From M3007 sp031425035 (GTDB taxonomy: Bacteria; Bacteroidota; Bacteroidia; Chitinophagales; Saprospiraceae), in contig JANPIN010000040.1 in assembly GCA_031425035.1 (NCBI GenBank), positions 1 to 64,000 of the forward strand: a stretch of DNA of 64,000 nucleotides. The letters are read 5' to 3'. Each line of letters starts with the position of its first letter. Position 1 is the first letter of the stretch. The position numbers were made by a program, and so were the translations under genes. Positions 18,445 to 27,925 of this stretch are shown piece after piece. The notes below the pieces were generated by a model. It ran no database searches. It had not been told where the DNA came from and was given only the letters and a program-made list of their open reading frames with translations.

Positions 18445-20043
18445 ATGAATACAATCCGTCATTACCAATCCGTCTTTGCTTGTTTCCTCGCGCTGTTAAT
18501 GGCTTTGGGAACCATGAGTTGTTACAGCCGCCGGCCAATGCAGACTTCCAGGCTTCCCGAACTCAGCTTCCAAGACCTGCAGTTTATCGTCATGGACCCC
18601 CAAAAGCCGATGACCAACATGTGGTTGCTTTCCAAGGTAAAAGTCGAAGAGAGGTGGATTTCGGCCCGGGTGGATCGGGCAACACCGGCTTTTGTGCAGC
18701 AATTTTATGCACTTAAGAATAAAGGCCACCGGAACCAAGTCCTGCTGCATATCGAACCGGAAATGGCAAAAACCTATGGCGATACGCTCAGCACCCGGTT
18801 GACTTTCGCCGACATTACCAAAATCGAAGTCTTTGAGCCAGATGCCGGCAAGACCTTCGGGGTAGTGCTGGGCAGCATGGCCGGGGCAGCGGCCATCGGT
18901 TTCATCATTGTGTTGATTGCCTGTGGCTGCCCCTACGTCTATACCGAAACTCCGGACGGCATAAAACTGGAAGGCGAACTCTATGCCGGCGCGGCCTATC
19001 CCCAACTGGAGCGCCACGACTGGCTGCCCCTGCAAAACCTGCAAACCGTCGACCAGCAGTACCGGATCAAAATGGCTAACAAACTCCCCGAAAACCAACA
19101 CACCAACCTGCTCGAACTGGAAGTGATCGACCACGCGCCGGGCATCCAGCCGTTGTTCGACAAATACGGACGGCTCCATACCCTCCGCCATTTAGAGCCG
19201 CCAGCCACAGCTACCAACGTCTCTGGCGCTGATGCGCTTGCAGCAGTGCGGGCCGAAGACGATAACATTTTCCTGGGCGACCTGCAAAACGACCGGCCCG
19301 ACGCCACCGAACGCCTCACCCTCACTTTTGCCAAACCCGCGACAGCCCGGCAGGCCAAACTGCTGATCCATGCCAAAACCACGGACTGGTTGAGTACTGT
19401 GTATCACCAGTTTCAGGTTGAACTGGGTGCATACGGACCCAAAATGCGGCAGAAATCCAGCAAAAAATCCGCCGACAAGCTACTCGACTGGATGGAACGG
19501 CAAAAAATGCCCCTCGCCGTCTGGCTGGAAACCACCCCGGGCAAATGGGAAAAAGTCGACTATTTCCAGGGCGCCGGCTCCATCGCCTTTAAAAATGACG
19601 TGCTGGTCATCGATCTCTCCAGGGTGAAGGGCGACTCGCTGCGCCTGCGGCTCGAATACGGGTTCCATTTCTGGGAGATCGATTACGCAGCGCTCGATTT
19701 TTCGCCCGACGTACCCGTCTTTCGGCACACCCTTTCGCCGGCGTCGGCCATCACGAATACCGGCGTGGACGTCACCCAGGCCCTCGCCCGCGACGATGCG
19801 GCGTATTACAATCAACCCAATATAGATGACGAAGCGCGGGTGACCTTTGCCGCGCCACCCCTGTCAGCCGGCCAGGAACGCAGTTTGATCCTGCACGCCA
19901 AAGGGCACTATGAAATTTACCATGAACCGATGTCGGGTCGGCCAGGCGTATTTCAACTGATGTCCTGGAATAAGGAAAACGCCTTGCCTCGCTTGTCGCA
20001 GGAGCGTTGGCAGGAGGGCAGTCAATTGACGGCAAAACAATGA
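18445..20043 (+). CDS. Unrecognised large lipoprotein, first gene of the accessory cluster
   Basis: A 532-residue protein I cannot assign to a family. It begins with a lipoprotein signal peptide (FLALLMALGTMSC). Around residues 130-160 there is a hydrophobic Gly/Ala-rich segment (MAGAAAIGFIIVLIACGC) that could cross a membrane. The C-terminal ~320 residues contain two similar beta-rich stretches that both start with a DALAAVRAED/DVTQALARDD-like motif and contain RLTLTFAKP/RVTFAAPPL and LLIHAK/LILHAK, so it looks like an internal duplication. ATG 18445 is preferred to TTG 18430. It lies 27 bp before the radical SAM gene. Confidence 0.8.
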   Translation: MNTIRHYQSVFACFLALLMALGTMSCYSRRPMQTSRLPELSFQDLQFIVMDPQKPMTNMWLLSKVKVEERWISARVDRATPAFVQQFYALKNKGHRNQVLLHIEPEMAKTYGDTLSTRLTFADITKIEVFEPDAGKTFGVVLGSMAGAAAIGFIIVLIACGCPYVYTETPDGIKLEGELYAGAAYPQLERHDWLPLQNLQTVDQQYRIKMANKLPENQHTNLLELEVIDHAPGIQPLFDKYGRLHTLRHLEPPATATNVSGADALAAVRAEDDNIFLGDLQNDRPDATERLTLTFAKPATARQAKLLIHAKTTDWLSTVYHQFQVELGAYGPKMRQKSSKKSADKLLDWMERQKMPLAVWLETTPGKWEKVDYFQGAGSIAFKNDVLVIDLSRVKGDSLRLRLEYGFHFWEIDYAALDFSPDVPVFRHTLSPASAITNTGVDVTQALARDDAAYYNQPNIDDEARVTFAAPPLSAGQERSLILHAKGHYEIYHEPMSGRPGVFQLMSWNKENALPRLSQERWQEGSQLTAKQ

Positions 20044-20070
20044 ACGATTATTTCACTAATCAATCGTAAA

Positions 20071-21258
20071 ATGATGACCACTATACGGCCAACCGTTTCT
20101 TCTGCCCCTACATCCGGTATCATCAGCGGATGGCGGTACCGGCTGTTGGAGTTGAAACTGCTCAGCCAAATGGCCCGGGTAGCATTCCGTTCCTATGGGC
20201 ACCCTTACCAGGCCTGGCAAGCGATGCGCGGGCAAATCTCCGTAAACCTGCAGTACAGAAGTGCTTGCCAGATCACCAAGGCCTTACGCATCAATGGGCG
20301 GATTTACTTACAAATGGTATTTCCACAGCTGTTCAGTCCGGCAGCCTCAGCAGTAGTTACCAATGAATTGCATAAAAATGTTCCCATCCCGGGGCATCAA
20401 CCCGGCTTAACGAAGATACTGCTGGCGATTACTAAAAAATGCTCGCTCCAATGTGCCCACTGTTACGAATGGGATGCCCTTAATGGTCGCGAGAGCCTCA
20501 CTGCGGAAGACATCCTGACCATCATTCGAAAATTTCAGGTCAACGGCGTAGGCACCATCGAACTGGGCGGCGGCGAACCGCTGAACCGTTTTAGCGATCT
20601 GGTGCGGATTCTGCAGGAAAGCGATACCCAACAAACGGATTTCTGGATCACCACCTCGGGTTACCGCCTGAGCGCCGAAAGGGCGGTGGCGTTGCGCGAA
20701 GCGGGAATGATCGGCGCTGCAGTCAGCCTCGACCACTGGGATGCCGCAGCACACGACCGGTTCCGGGGCATGGAAGGGAGTTTCGAGTGGGCACGGCAAG
20801 CGGTGCAACATGCCAGGGCGGCCGGTTTGGCCGTTTGCCTGGCGCTCACCGCCATGCGCGAATTCTGTACCCCTGAACACCTATGGCGGTACGCTCAGCT
20901 TGCCCGGGAATGGGGCGTGCATTTCATCCGCATCCTCGAACCTATACCCGTTGGGCATTTTGCTGGCCACGATGTTTTGTTGCGACCGGCAGAAATAGCC
21001 GTGTTGGAAGATTTTGTGCGCAAAATCCAGCGAGAACGGGCTTACCGCGACTTCCCTGTGGTGGAGTACTATGCACCCAACCAACGGCAGGTCGGCTGTG
21101 CTGGCGCCGGCAAACGCTTCCTGTATGTGGATACCGACGGTGAAATGCACGCTTGCCCGTTTTGTCGGAACAAATGCGGTAGCGCCGTGGATGGTAGCAT
21201 TGAAATGGGAATTGCAAACATGAAGCAGGCCAATAGTTGTCGGCTCCAATCTGTATAA
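20071..21258 (+). CDS. Radical SAM protein with C-terminal SPASM-like cysteine cluster
   Basis: A 395-residue enzyme. The S-adenosylmethionine [4Fe-4S] motif is C124-x3-C128-x2-C131 (KKCSLQCAHCYEW), and a GGGEP motif follows (ELGGGEPL). A second cysteine cluster near the C-terminus (HACPFCRNKCGS, with an upstream GCAGAGKRF) suggests an auxiliary cluster of SPASM/twitch type. Such enzymes modify peptides or small molecules through radical chemistry. No precursor peptide is obvious nearby. The family of heme-like/NirJ-type proteins is an alternative. It is co-directional with the lipid-like genes downstream. Confidence 0.85.
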   Translation: MMTTIRPTVSSAPTSGIISGWRYRLLELKLLSQMARVAFRSYGHPYQAWQAMRGQISVNLQYRSACQITKALRINGRIYLQMVFPQLFSPAASAVVTNELHKNVPIPGHQPGLTKILLAITKKCSLQCAHCYEWDALNGRESLTAEDILTIIRKFQVNGVGTIELGGGEPLNRFSDLVRILQESDTQQTDFWITTSGYRLSAERAVALREAGMIGAAVSLDHWDAAAHDRFRGMEGSFEWARQAVQHARAAGLAVCLALTAMREFCTPEHLWRYAQLAREWGVHFIRILEPIPVGHFAGHDVLLRPAEIAVLEDFVRKIQRERAYRDFPVVEYYAPNQRQVGCAGAGKRFLYVDTDGEMHACPFCRNKCGSAVDGSIEMGIANMKQANSCRLQSV

Positions 21259-21301
21259 TTCCATTTTCTCTGCGTATATTCTTTACATCAGCAAAGAAAA
21301 A

Positions 21302-22237
21302 ATGATACAGGATAGTTCAATACTAACCAGCCCCTCCCTGCTGAAGGTCTTCCTGATTGTGTCAGGCCTCTTTTGGGGTATGCCCAGCTTCGGCCAGCCC
21401 TATATCGATCTGTTGCGGATAGAATATTCTGGCAGTCTGGGCAATGATTTTAAATCCGGCTCCGGCACTTCCGATGTCCACGAATGGGTAGCCGACGTCA
21501 CGGCGCCCGTGGGGTTGTCGCCTGAAAACACTTTACTCACTGGATTTTTATACGAGCATGTGCAGGTGTCCCTGTACGCTGACCAGCCGCCGGTAAGGGT
21601 AAGTACCTTCAACCTTAAACTGGGTTTAAACCACATCTATTCCGATACCTGGTCGGCGAGCTACCTGTTGCTTCCGAAATATGCATCGGATTTAAAGCAG
21701 TACCGCAGCGAGGATTTCCAAATTGGAGCAGCGGCGCTGCTGAAGTACACGAAACGCAAAAACTTCCACTTTAAATTCGGCGCATTTTTCAATACTGACC
21801 GGTTTGGGCATTTCATCACGCCCTTGCTGGGCCTGTATTATCAACGGGAAAAGTGGGAAGCCAACCTCCTGATCCCCAGGATCGTAGACATTAATTACCG
21901 GGTGACCCCATTGTTTCGGCTGGGCCTGCGTTGCAATGGTTCCATTAGGAGCTTTCAGCTAAACGAACATCTTAATGGGATTCCGCAGTATTTATCCGCC
22001 GCTGGCAATGACATTGGCGTCTATATGGGTTGGTCTCTCGGCCGGATTTACTTCGTGGGAACCCTGAGCCGGTCGGTGGGCCGGCATTACCGCAGCTATG
22101 CCCAGGGCGATCAGATCGATCTGGGCATCTCACTGCTCAAACTGGGCGACGATCGCCGGCAGTTGAACTACGATTTCAAAGACGGCCTGGTGTTCAAAAT
22201 AGCCATCCTGTACCGCTTGGAGCTGGAAGAGCAATAG
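21302..22237 (+). CDS. Probable outer-membrane beta-barrel protein (DUF6268-like)
   Basis: A 311-residue protein with a signal peptide ending near PSFGQ. The mature part starts YIDLLRIEYSGS and consists of alternating polar/aromatic strands, ending with an aromatic-containing strand (FKIAILYRLELEEQ), as in outer-membrane barrels. It resembles the Bacteroidota family DUF6268. Its function is unknown; in this cluster it could help place a product in the outer membrane (inference). Confidence 0.7.
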   Translation: MIQDSSILTSPSLLKVFLIVSGLFWGMPSFGQPYIDLLRIEYSGSLGNDFKSGSGTSDVHEWVADVTAPVGLSPENTLLTGFLYEHVQVSLYADQPPVRVSTFNLKLGLNHIYSDTWSASYLLLPKYASDLKQYRSEDFQIGAAALLKYTKRKNFHFKFGAFFNTDRFGHFITPLLGLYYQREKWEANLLIPRIVDINYRVTPLFRLGLRCNGSIRSFQLNEHLNGIPQYLSAAGNDIGVYMGWSLGRIYFVGTLSRSVGRHYRSYAQGDQIDLGISLLKLGDDRRQLNYDFKDGLVFKIAILYRLELEEQ

Positions 22238-22245
22238 TTGCAAAA

Positions 22246-23355
22246 ATGGAAGCACATGCAGGAATCTTACTTCTTTATATAATGGTGATCATAGAGATGA
22301 TCATAATTCGATTTAAGTTAAAGGAATCATTGCCATGGAAGGAAATAGCCTTGAATCTTAATTCCGGACATGTTTTCATGTGGGTAGGAAGAAGTCTTGC
22401 AGTATTAGTATACGGAGCAATACTTACACATTGTTCTTTGGGCTGGGTGGAACAATGGCCGCCGGCCTTGCAGTGGGCTATTGTTTTTATTGGCTGGGAT
22501 TTTTGTTTTTATTGGTCCCATCGCATGCATCATGATATTTCATTTTTATGGAACGTTCATGTAGTACATCATCAGGGGGAACACTTTAGTCTATCCCTTG
22601 GCATTCGTAATTCATGGTACTCTTCCCTTACATCGCTACCTTTCTTTATCCCGCTGGCCATAATTGGCGCTCCGCTTCAGGAGTTTATTGTGGTGGGTTC
22701 AGTGCATTATTTCATTCAATTCTACAATCATAATCATTTAATTAAAAGATCCGGCTGGCTGGAAAGTTTTATGGTGACTCCGACACATCATATATTGCAT
22801 CATGCCAGAAATCCGGAGTACAGAGGTAAAAACTGTTCCGGTTCTTTTATTATTTGGGATAAATTATTTGGAACCTTTCAGGAGAAACTGGAAGATGTTC
22901 CGATTCAATTAGGAATTGACGAATCCATTCCATCTGATAACCCTTTTTGGATCAATAACCTGGCATTTCTGAAATTTTTTAAGGTAAAAACGCCAGATTT
23001 TACCAAAAGCCGATTTCAATTCTATAACTTACCTGACTTTTGGATAGGTTTTGCGGGATTATTGCTATTTGCATGGCTAATTTTTTATATTTCGGTTGAA
23101 AAGAGTTGGGATAACGTAAGATTATCCTATCTGTTTCTTATTATTTTCATTAGTACGATTTCTGTTTATGGGCTCTCGAAGGGAAAAATTTGGGGTGTTG
23201 CAGGTTGGGTGCTCTTTTTTTGTATTGGCAATCTCCTATTTATTTACTTTTATTCAGCACCGGCACTAATTTTATTATTGCTGACATTGAGTGTTTTTCA
23301 CGTGTTTACCGTGCTGGCCCTTACCTGGAAACAATTTAAAAATAGCGCATCCTAA
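22246..23355 (+). CDS. Sterol desaturase / fatty acid hydroxylase family membrane protein
   Basis: A 369-residue integral membrane protein with the three histidine boxes of the di-iron family: HRMHH (residues 92-96), HVVHH (105-109), and a third box in THHILHHARN. Four or more hydrophobic segments lie in the N-terminal two thirds, and the last ~100 residues add further membrane segments. The family hydroxylates or desaturates lipid chains at the membrane. ATG 22246, 8 bp after the preceding stop, gives the natural start. The gene is distinctly AT-richer than its neighbours and uses different synonymous codons, so it may have been acquired separately. Confidence 0.88.
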   Translation: MEAHAGILLLYIMVIIEMIIIRFKLKESLPWKEIALNLNSGHVFMWVGRSLAVLVYGAILTHCSLGWVEQWPPALQWAIVFIGWDFCFYWSHRMHHDISFLWNVHVVHHQGEHFSLSLGIRNSWYSSLTSLPFFIPLAIIGAPLQEFIVVGSVHYFIQFYNHNHLIKRSGWLESFMVTPTHHILHHARNPEYRGKNCSGSFIIWDKLFGTFQEKLEDVPIQLGIDESIPSDNPFWINNLAFLKFFKVKTPDFTKSRFQFYNLPDFWIGFAGLLLFAWLIFYISVEKSWDNVRLSYLFLIIFISTISVYGLSKGKIWGVAGWVLFFCIGNLLFIYFYSAPALILLLLTLSVFHVFTVLALTWKQFKNSAS

Positions 23356-23366
23356 TTATCATAGGC

Positions 23367-24353
23367 ATGAAAATACTGGTCACTGGAGCAACTGGATTTA
23401 CAGGCGGATGGATATTAAAGATATTAGGCGAAAAGTTCGGCATACCGCTGGTTTGTGGAACCGGGCGGAATGTGGAACGCGCCCAATCGCTGCAGGAACA
23501 AGGTTTCCAAATGATAACGGGTGATCTGACCGACGCAGGCTTTGTGCAGGAAAAACTACAGGAATTCACCCACATCGTGCACTGTGCAGCATTGTCGTCG
23601 CCCTTTGGTGCATACCGTGACTTTTACACCAATAATGTGCTATCCACCCTGAACATCCTCCAGGGAATAGATACTGCGCTAAAAATGGTATACATTTCTA
23701 CGCCCAGTCTGTATTTCAATTATACCGACCGCATTAATATCAGGGAAAGCGATCCCCTGCCCAAACGCTTCGTGAACCATTATACCGCCACCAAGTACCT
23801 GGCAGAACAAGCTGTACTCCAATACCCAAAACTCCAGTGCGTAGTATTGCGTCCCAGGGCTATTATCGGCGCTGGCGATACGGTGATCATGCCCCGAATC
23901 CTGCGGGCCTATGCAACGGGGCGACTGAAAATCATCGGCAGCGGCCAGAATCTTTCCGACTTTACTTCGGTTAAAAACCTTGCGCAAGCCGTGTACCTGG
24001 CACTCAACGCCGGTCAGGAAGCCAACGGGCGCATCTTCAACATTACCGACGGCGAACCCCGTCCGCTCTGGCCCTTTATTGAACAAACGCTGCGTAAACT
24101 GGGCTGCCATAGAAAACTGTCCAAAATTCCCTACACCATCGCGTATGCAGCAGCTGCCACCGGCGAATGGTACAGCAATAGGATCAGTCAAAAAGAACCC
24201 GTGCTTACCCGCTACGGGGTCGGCGTGTTGAAATACTCCTTAACCATGGAGATTAGTGCCGCGAGGGAAATTCTGCACTATATGCCGGTTATTACTACGG
24301 ATCAAAATATGGATGAATTTGTTACCTACTATAATCGTGAAAAAAGGGTCTGA
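23367..24353 (+). CDS. OleD-like NAD(P)-dependent reductase (extended SDR, 3-beta-HSD family)
   Basis: A 328-residue extended SDR. The nucleotide-binding motif is GATGFTG (residues 7-13) and the catalytic pair is Y139 and K143 (HYTATKYLAEQAVL). The stretch around TPSLYFNYTDRINIRESD and the motif LRPRAIIGAGD closely follow the pattern of OleD, the 2-alkyl-3-oxoalkanoate reductase of long-chain olefin synthesis, rather than sugar epimerases. In that pathway it reduces the keto group formed by OleA. The gene overlaps the next one by 17 bp, which implies translational coupling. Confidence 0.8.
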   Translation: MKILVTGATGFTGGWILKILGEKFGIPLVCGTGRNVERAQSLQEQGFQMITGDLTDAGFVQEKLQEFTHIVHCAALSSPFGAYRDFYTNNVLSTLNILQGIDTALKMVYISTPSLYFNYTDRINIRESDPLPKRFVNHYTATKYLAEQAVLQYPKLQCVVLRPRAIIGAGDTVIMPRILRAYATGRLKIIGSGQNLSDFTSVKNLAQAVYLALNAGQEANGRIFNITDGEPRPLWPFIEQTLRKLGCHRKLSKIPYTIAYAAAATGEWYSNRISQKEPVLTRYGVGVLKYSLTMEISAAREILHYMPVITTDQNMDEFVTYYNREKRV

Positions 24354-25167
24354 ACAAACGCAAATCCGCCTTTTTTCGAGCGGCTACTGCGTGGCCAATG
24401 AGCGCCACATCCATCCCGCAGCAGCAGCCCGGGCCATCCCGTTCCTGGCCACCTGGGCGTTGATCGAGCATCCGCGTTTGGGAAAAATCATCTTTGATAC
24501 CGGTTATAGCCAACGCTTTTTTGAAGCCACTTCGACGTGGCCCAACCGCCTGTACCGCTGGGCTACACCCGTAAAATTCAATTCCGGCGAATCCTGCCTG
24601 GAACGACTGGAACAAAACGGGATCGCCATTAATGACGTTCGGCACCTCGTCATTTCGCATTTTCACGGCGATCATATTGGCGGACTCCTGGATTTCAACA
24701 CTATCCCGGTCTGGTGTACGCAAGCCGCGTTGGATTTCGTAGGGCGACGAAGTAATAGGAACGGCGTTTTCAAAGGTATCCTTAAACCCTTGGTACCGAG
24801 GGATCTCGGCCAGCGGGCTATGCATCCCGATAGGCATCTCCCGGAAATAATGCTCGGACCGTTCCGTTGCTGGCAATGGGAGGACGACCTCATTTTTGTC
24901 GATCTGCCCGGCCATTGCAGAGGCCAGATGGGGCTACTCATAAAAAACAGCAATTGGGGCGATTTACTGCTCTGCGCCGATGCCGTGTGGTCATCGCGGG
25001 CCTACCGGGAACAGATACACCCCCAACGGATCGTTTCTCTTTTTGTAGATGACTATGGAAAACTGATCCAAACGATCGATCATCTGCATTGCTTTCACTT
25101 GGACTATCCGGAAATACTGATCCTGCCCACGCATTGTCCGGAAACCGCCAGGCTGGTAAACAACTGA
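24337..25167 (+). CDS. Metallo-beta-lactamase-fold hydrolase, lactonase-like
   Basis: With GTG 24337 the product has 276 residues. The metal motif HxHxDH is H108-F-H110-G-D112-H113 (SHFHGDHIGG), followed by the later ligands in DLPGHCRGQ (His), LLCADAVW (Asp) and LPTHCPE (His). The order and spacing fit the AHL-lactonase/AttM branch more than glyoxalase II. The substrate is not known. Placed between OleD- and OleA-like genes, it could act on a lactone intermediate (inference). The GTG lies inside the end of the preceding gene; an ATG at 24313 is an alternative. Confidence 0.82.
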   Translation: MKKGSEQTQIRLFSSGYCVANERHIHPAAAARAIPFLATWALIEHPRLGKIIFDTGYSQRFFEATSTWPNRLYRWATPVKFNSGESCLERLEQNGIAINDVRHLVISHFHGDHIGGLLDFNTIPVWCTQAALDFVGRRSNRNGVFKGILKPLVPRDLGQRAMHPDRHLPEIMLGPFRCWQWEDDLIFVDLPGHCRGQMGLLIKNSNWGDLLLCADAVWSSRAYREQIHPQRIVSLFVDDYGKLIQTIDHLHCFHLDYPEILILPTHCPETARLVNN

Positions 25168-25202
25168 ATGGTGATGCTTTTGACCCGTTAAACAGAATGC
25201 CA

Positions 25203-26201
25203 ATGAATATCATCCAAAACATCAGGATTACAGGCATCGGGAAGTTCCTCCCCGACGCCAAAATAAGTTCAGACGAACTGGAAGCGCGTTTTGGGATTCA
25301 AAAAGGTTTTTCGATCCGGCATTCCGGCGTACGGGAGCGCTACCACGTATCCACCGAAAGCAATGCCTATCTGGGCGCGATGGCGCTGCAGGAAGCTTTG
25401 CAGCGCGCAGGGCTTCAGGCTACCGATCTAGATCTGCTCATCTGTGGGTCGGCTACTTTTGATTACATCCTGCCACATCAGGGCGCCGCCACCCTGCAGG
25501 AATTATCGGCAGCAGATGAACTTCATATTCCCACCATCAACGTCGTTTCCTCCTGCTTGAGCTTTGTCAGCGCCTTCGAAGTGGCTGCGGCCATGCTGCA
25601 AGTCGGGCAATATCGAAAAATAGCCATCGTAAGCGCAGAAATTTCTTCAAAAGGCCTTAATCCCTCCAACCAGGAGCAAGTAACCTTATTTGGCGACGGC
25701 GCAGCGGCGGTCATCGTCGAAAAAGACCCCACCGGTGCAAGTGGTATAATCAAAGCGTATACGCAAACGTACACGGAAGGATTCGACTACTCTATCATCC
25801 GCGGTGGTGGAAACAAGTTTGCTTTAAAGGATTATCCTTACGATCCTGCGCTGCATTCGTTCGAAATGAAGGGTAAAAATCTACTGAAACTGGCCTGCCG
25901 GAAAATACCCGAGTTCTTCAGCGTATTTTTCCAAGACTTATCCATGAACCTAGCTGATGTAGACCTGATCATCCCGCATCAAGCCAGCAAAATGGGTCTG
26001 TTCATGTTCCGAAAAATGTATCCACTCCGCGATGATCAGGTCTTTTCCAACCTCGAAACCCACGGTAATTGTATTGCTGCCTCTATCCCCATGGGGCTGT
26101 ACGACGCCATCACCAGTGGGCAGTTGCAACGGGAACAACTTTGCCTGATTACCGGCACAGCGGCCGGGTTTTCTATTGGAGGGGTTTTATTTATCTATTA
26201 A
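25203..26201 (+). CDS. Beta-ketoacyl-ACP synthase III / OleA-like condensing enzyme
   Basis: A 332-residue thiolase-fold enzyme with the FabH-type triad C118 (VVSSCLSF), H259 (IIPHQASK) and N289 (THGNCIAAS). The N-terminus carries the typical FSIRHSGVRERY region. FabH starts fatty acid synthesis with acetyl-CoA, whereas OleA joins two long acyl chains head to head. The neighbourhood with OleD- and OleC-like genes favours the second role, but the sequence alone does not decide. ATG 25203 is chosen; ATG 25197 adds two residues. Confidence 0.85.
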   Translation: MNIIQNIRITGIGKFLPDAKISSDELEARFGIQKGFSIRHSGVRERYHVSTESNAYLGAMALQEALQRAGLQATDLDLLICGSATFDYILPHQGAATLQELSAADELHIPTINVVSSCLSFVSAFEVAAAMLQVGQYRKIAIVSAEISSKGLNPSNQEQVTLFGDGAAAVIVEKDPTGASGIIKAYTQTYTEGFDYSIIRGGGNKFALKDYPYDPALHSFEMKGKNLLKLACRKIPEFFSVFFQDLSMNLADVDLIIPHQASKMGLFMFRKMYPLRDDQVFSNLETHGNCIAASIPMGLYDAITSGQLQREQLCLITGTAAGFSIGGVLFIY

Positions 26202-26203
26202 CC

Positions 26204-27352
26204 ATGTATAACCTCGGCATATTTTTCCGGTTGATGGGCAGCACCTTTTCTTTACGGCGCGGCAATCTGCGCTTCATTTCCGGGAGAAGGGTCATGGCCG
26301 TATTGGTTTTCTATCCTGTTTTTGCCCTGCTCTTCTCGGTTAACTGGTTTTTTCTGCTGCTCGATGAAGTGCTTTTCCCGGCCTATCGTAAAACCGATTG
26401 CTCGAAATCCGTTTTCATCATCGGTATTCCGCGCAGCGCCACCACGCTTCTATATAAAATTCTGGCCGCCGACACCCGCCATTTCCATTGTTTCAAACTT
26501 TGGGAACTGGTGTTTGCACCATCTATATTGCAGAAATACTTTTTTGTATGCGTGCAGTCGCTCGACCGGCATATAGGAAATCCCCTCTACCGCTTGTCCT
26601 TATGGTTCGATAAGGTCATCTTCGGCGAATTTCGGGGAATCCATGAAATGGGTCTGAGCAAACCTGAAGAAGACGAGGTGCTTTTCCTTTACAACTTCTC
26701 CTCCGTGTACCTCCATTTTTTCTACCCCGACACTCCGGTCCTGGATAACGTACTTCGATTCGATGAAATGCTCCCGGAGAAAATCAAAACCGCCAACATC
26801 AACTTCTACTACCGCTATGTACAGCGCCATCAATACGTTTTTGACCGCCTTGGCAAACGCTTTTTCCTGTCCAAAAACCCCTGCTTCGTGCCGAAAATGA
26901 ACTCGATCGCCATGCGTTTTGATCGGGCAAAATTCATTTATCCCCTGCGATCGCCCCTGCAAGCCATCCCCTCCACGGTTAGCCTCAATGCCAGGATTCA
27001 CGCCGTCTTTACCTCGGCCGGCAACACGTTCCCGCTTGCGGAAAAAACGACTGATCTCCTGCTGGACTGGTACCTGCACGCCGACCACGTGATGAAAACC
27101 ACTATTGGCGAAAGGGGCTACACGGCCTACTATCAACTCCTGACCACGGAACCAAAACGGGTATTTAAAGAAATCTACAGCTTCCTCGGAATCGACCACC
27201 CCGCTATGGAGGACGTGTATGCCTCCATAGACCAAAATACTAGGCATTACGCCAGTCCGCACCGCTATCTGCATCGCCTAACGGTAGATACCAGTCTGAT
27301 CTGCAATCGCCTCAACACTATTCTTTCACCTGCCATATGGGATAAAATATAA
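26204..27352 (+). CDS. Membrane-anchored PAPS-dependent sulfotransferase
   Basis: A 382-residue protein of the Sulfotransfer_3 type. The 5'-phosphosulfate loop is FIIGIPRSATTLLYK (residues 71-85) and a 3'-phosphate motif is likely in YPLRSPLQAIPS. An N-terminal hydrophobic segment (about 31-53) suggests attachment to the inner membrane with a cytoplasmic catalytic domain. It would move a sulfo group from PAPS to a hydroxyl, probably of a lipid. It starts 2 bp after the stop of the condensing enzyme and 10 bp before the APS kinase, which supplies PAPS, so the set is clearly one operon. Confidence 0.85.
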   Translation: MYNLGIFFRLMGSTFSLRRGNLRFISGRRVMAVLVFYPVFALLFSVNWFFLLLDEVLFPAYRKTDCSKSVFIIGIPRSATTLLYKILAADTRHFHCFKLWELVFAPSILQKYFFVCVQSLDRHIGNPLYRLSLWFDKVIFGEFRGIHEMGLSKPEEDEVLFLYNFSSVYLHFFYPDTPVLDNVLRFDEMLPEKIKTANINFYYRYVQRHQYVFDRLGKRFFLSKNPCFVPKMNSIAMRFDRAKFIYPLRSPLQAIPSTVSLNARIHAVFTSAGNTFPLAEKTTDLLLDWYLHADHVMKTTIGERGYTAYYQLLTTEPKRVFKEIYSFLGIDHPAMEDVYASIDQNTRHYASPHRYLHRLTVDTSLICNRLNTILSPAIWDKI

Positions 27353-27362
27353 CCACATTGCT

Positions 27363-27911
27363 ATGATGTTCATTCAACTTACGGGGCTTTCCGGTTCAGG
27401 TAAATCCACCCTCGCAGGCCATGTACAACAGCAACTGCAAGGCCTGGGCTATCGCGTGAAGATCATTGACGGCGATGCCTACCGCCAGCATCTGTGCAGC
27501 GACCTCGATTTTTCGCGTGCAGGACGTCTGGAAAATATCCAAAGACTTGGTTGTATAGGTATCACGCATGCCCGCAACGGTGTGATCGCTCTTATGGCTG
27601 CTATCAACCCGTATGAAGAAATGCGCCAATGGCTGCAGGAACAATCGGATCTCACCCGAACTGTCTGGATTGACTGCGATCTGGAAACACTCCAACAGCG
27701 CGACACCAAAGGCTTGTACCGACGGGCTATGCTGCCCGAAGGTCACCCCGACAAAATCAATAATCTTACGGGGGTGAACGATCCCTTCGAAAAACCTGAC
27801 CATCCCCATCTCTTAATCCACACCAATACGGAAACCGAAGCCGGGGCGACCCGGAAACTGCTTGATTTTATACTTGGGGAAATCGCGGCAGGCAAAAAAT
27901 TTCCGGCTTGA
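27363..27911 (+). CDS. cysC: Adenylylsulfate (APS) kinase
   Basis: A 182-residue kinase with P-loop GLSGSGKST (residues 8-16), the DGDAYRQHL motif and the lid region (RDTKGLYRRA), all as in CysC. It phosphorylates APS to PAPS, the donor for the sulfotransferase encoded upstream. One notable position: in E. coli CysC the segment around the phosphoaccepting serine reads I-S-P, here it is I-N82-P-Y. This serine is not strictly needed for catalysis in the family, so activity is still expected. No ATP sulfurylase is encoded nearby. Confidence 0.9.
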   Translation: MMFIQLTGLSGSGKSTLAGHVQQQLQGLGYRVKIIDGDAYRQHLCSDLDFSRAGRLENIQRLGCIGITHARNGVIALMAAINPYEEMRQWLQEQSDLTRTVWIDCDLETLQQRDTKGLYRRAMLPEGHPDKINNLTGVNDPFEKPDHPHLLIHTNTETEAGATRKLLDFILGEIAAGKKFPA

Positions 27912-27925
27912 CTAAGCAACTGAGT

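Noticed and set aside
23367..24353. A nucleotide-sugar epimerase role for the SDR gene
   Set aside because: The OleD-like PSLYF and LRPRAIIGAGD patterns and the surrounding lipid-type genes fit better than sugar metabolism; not excluded completely.
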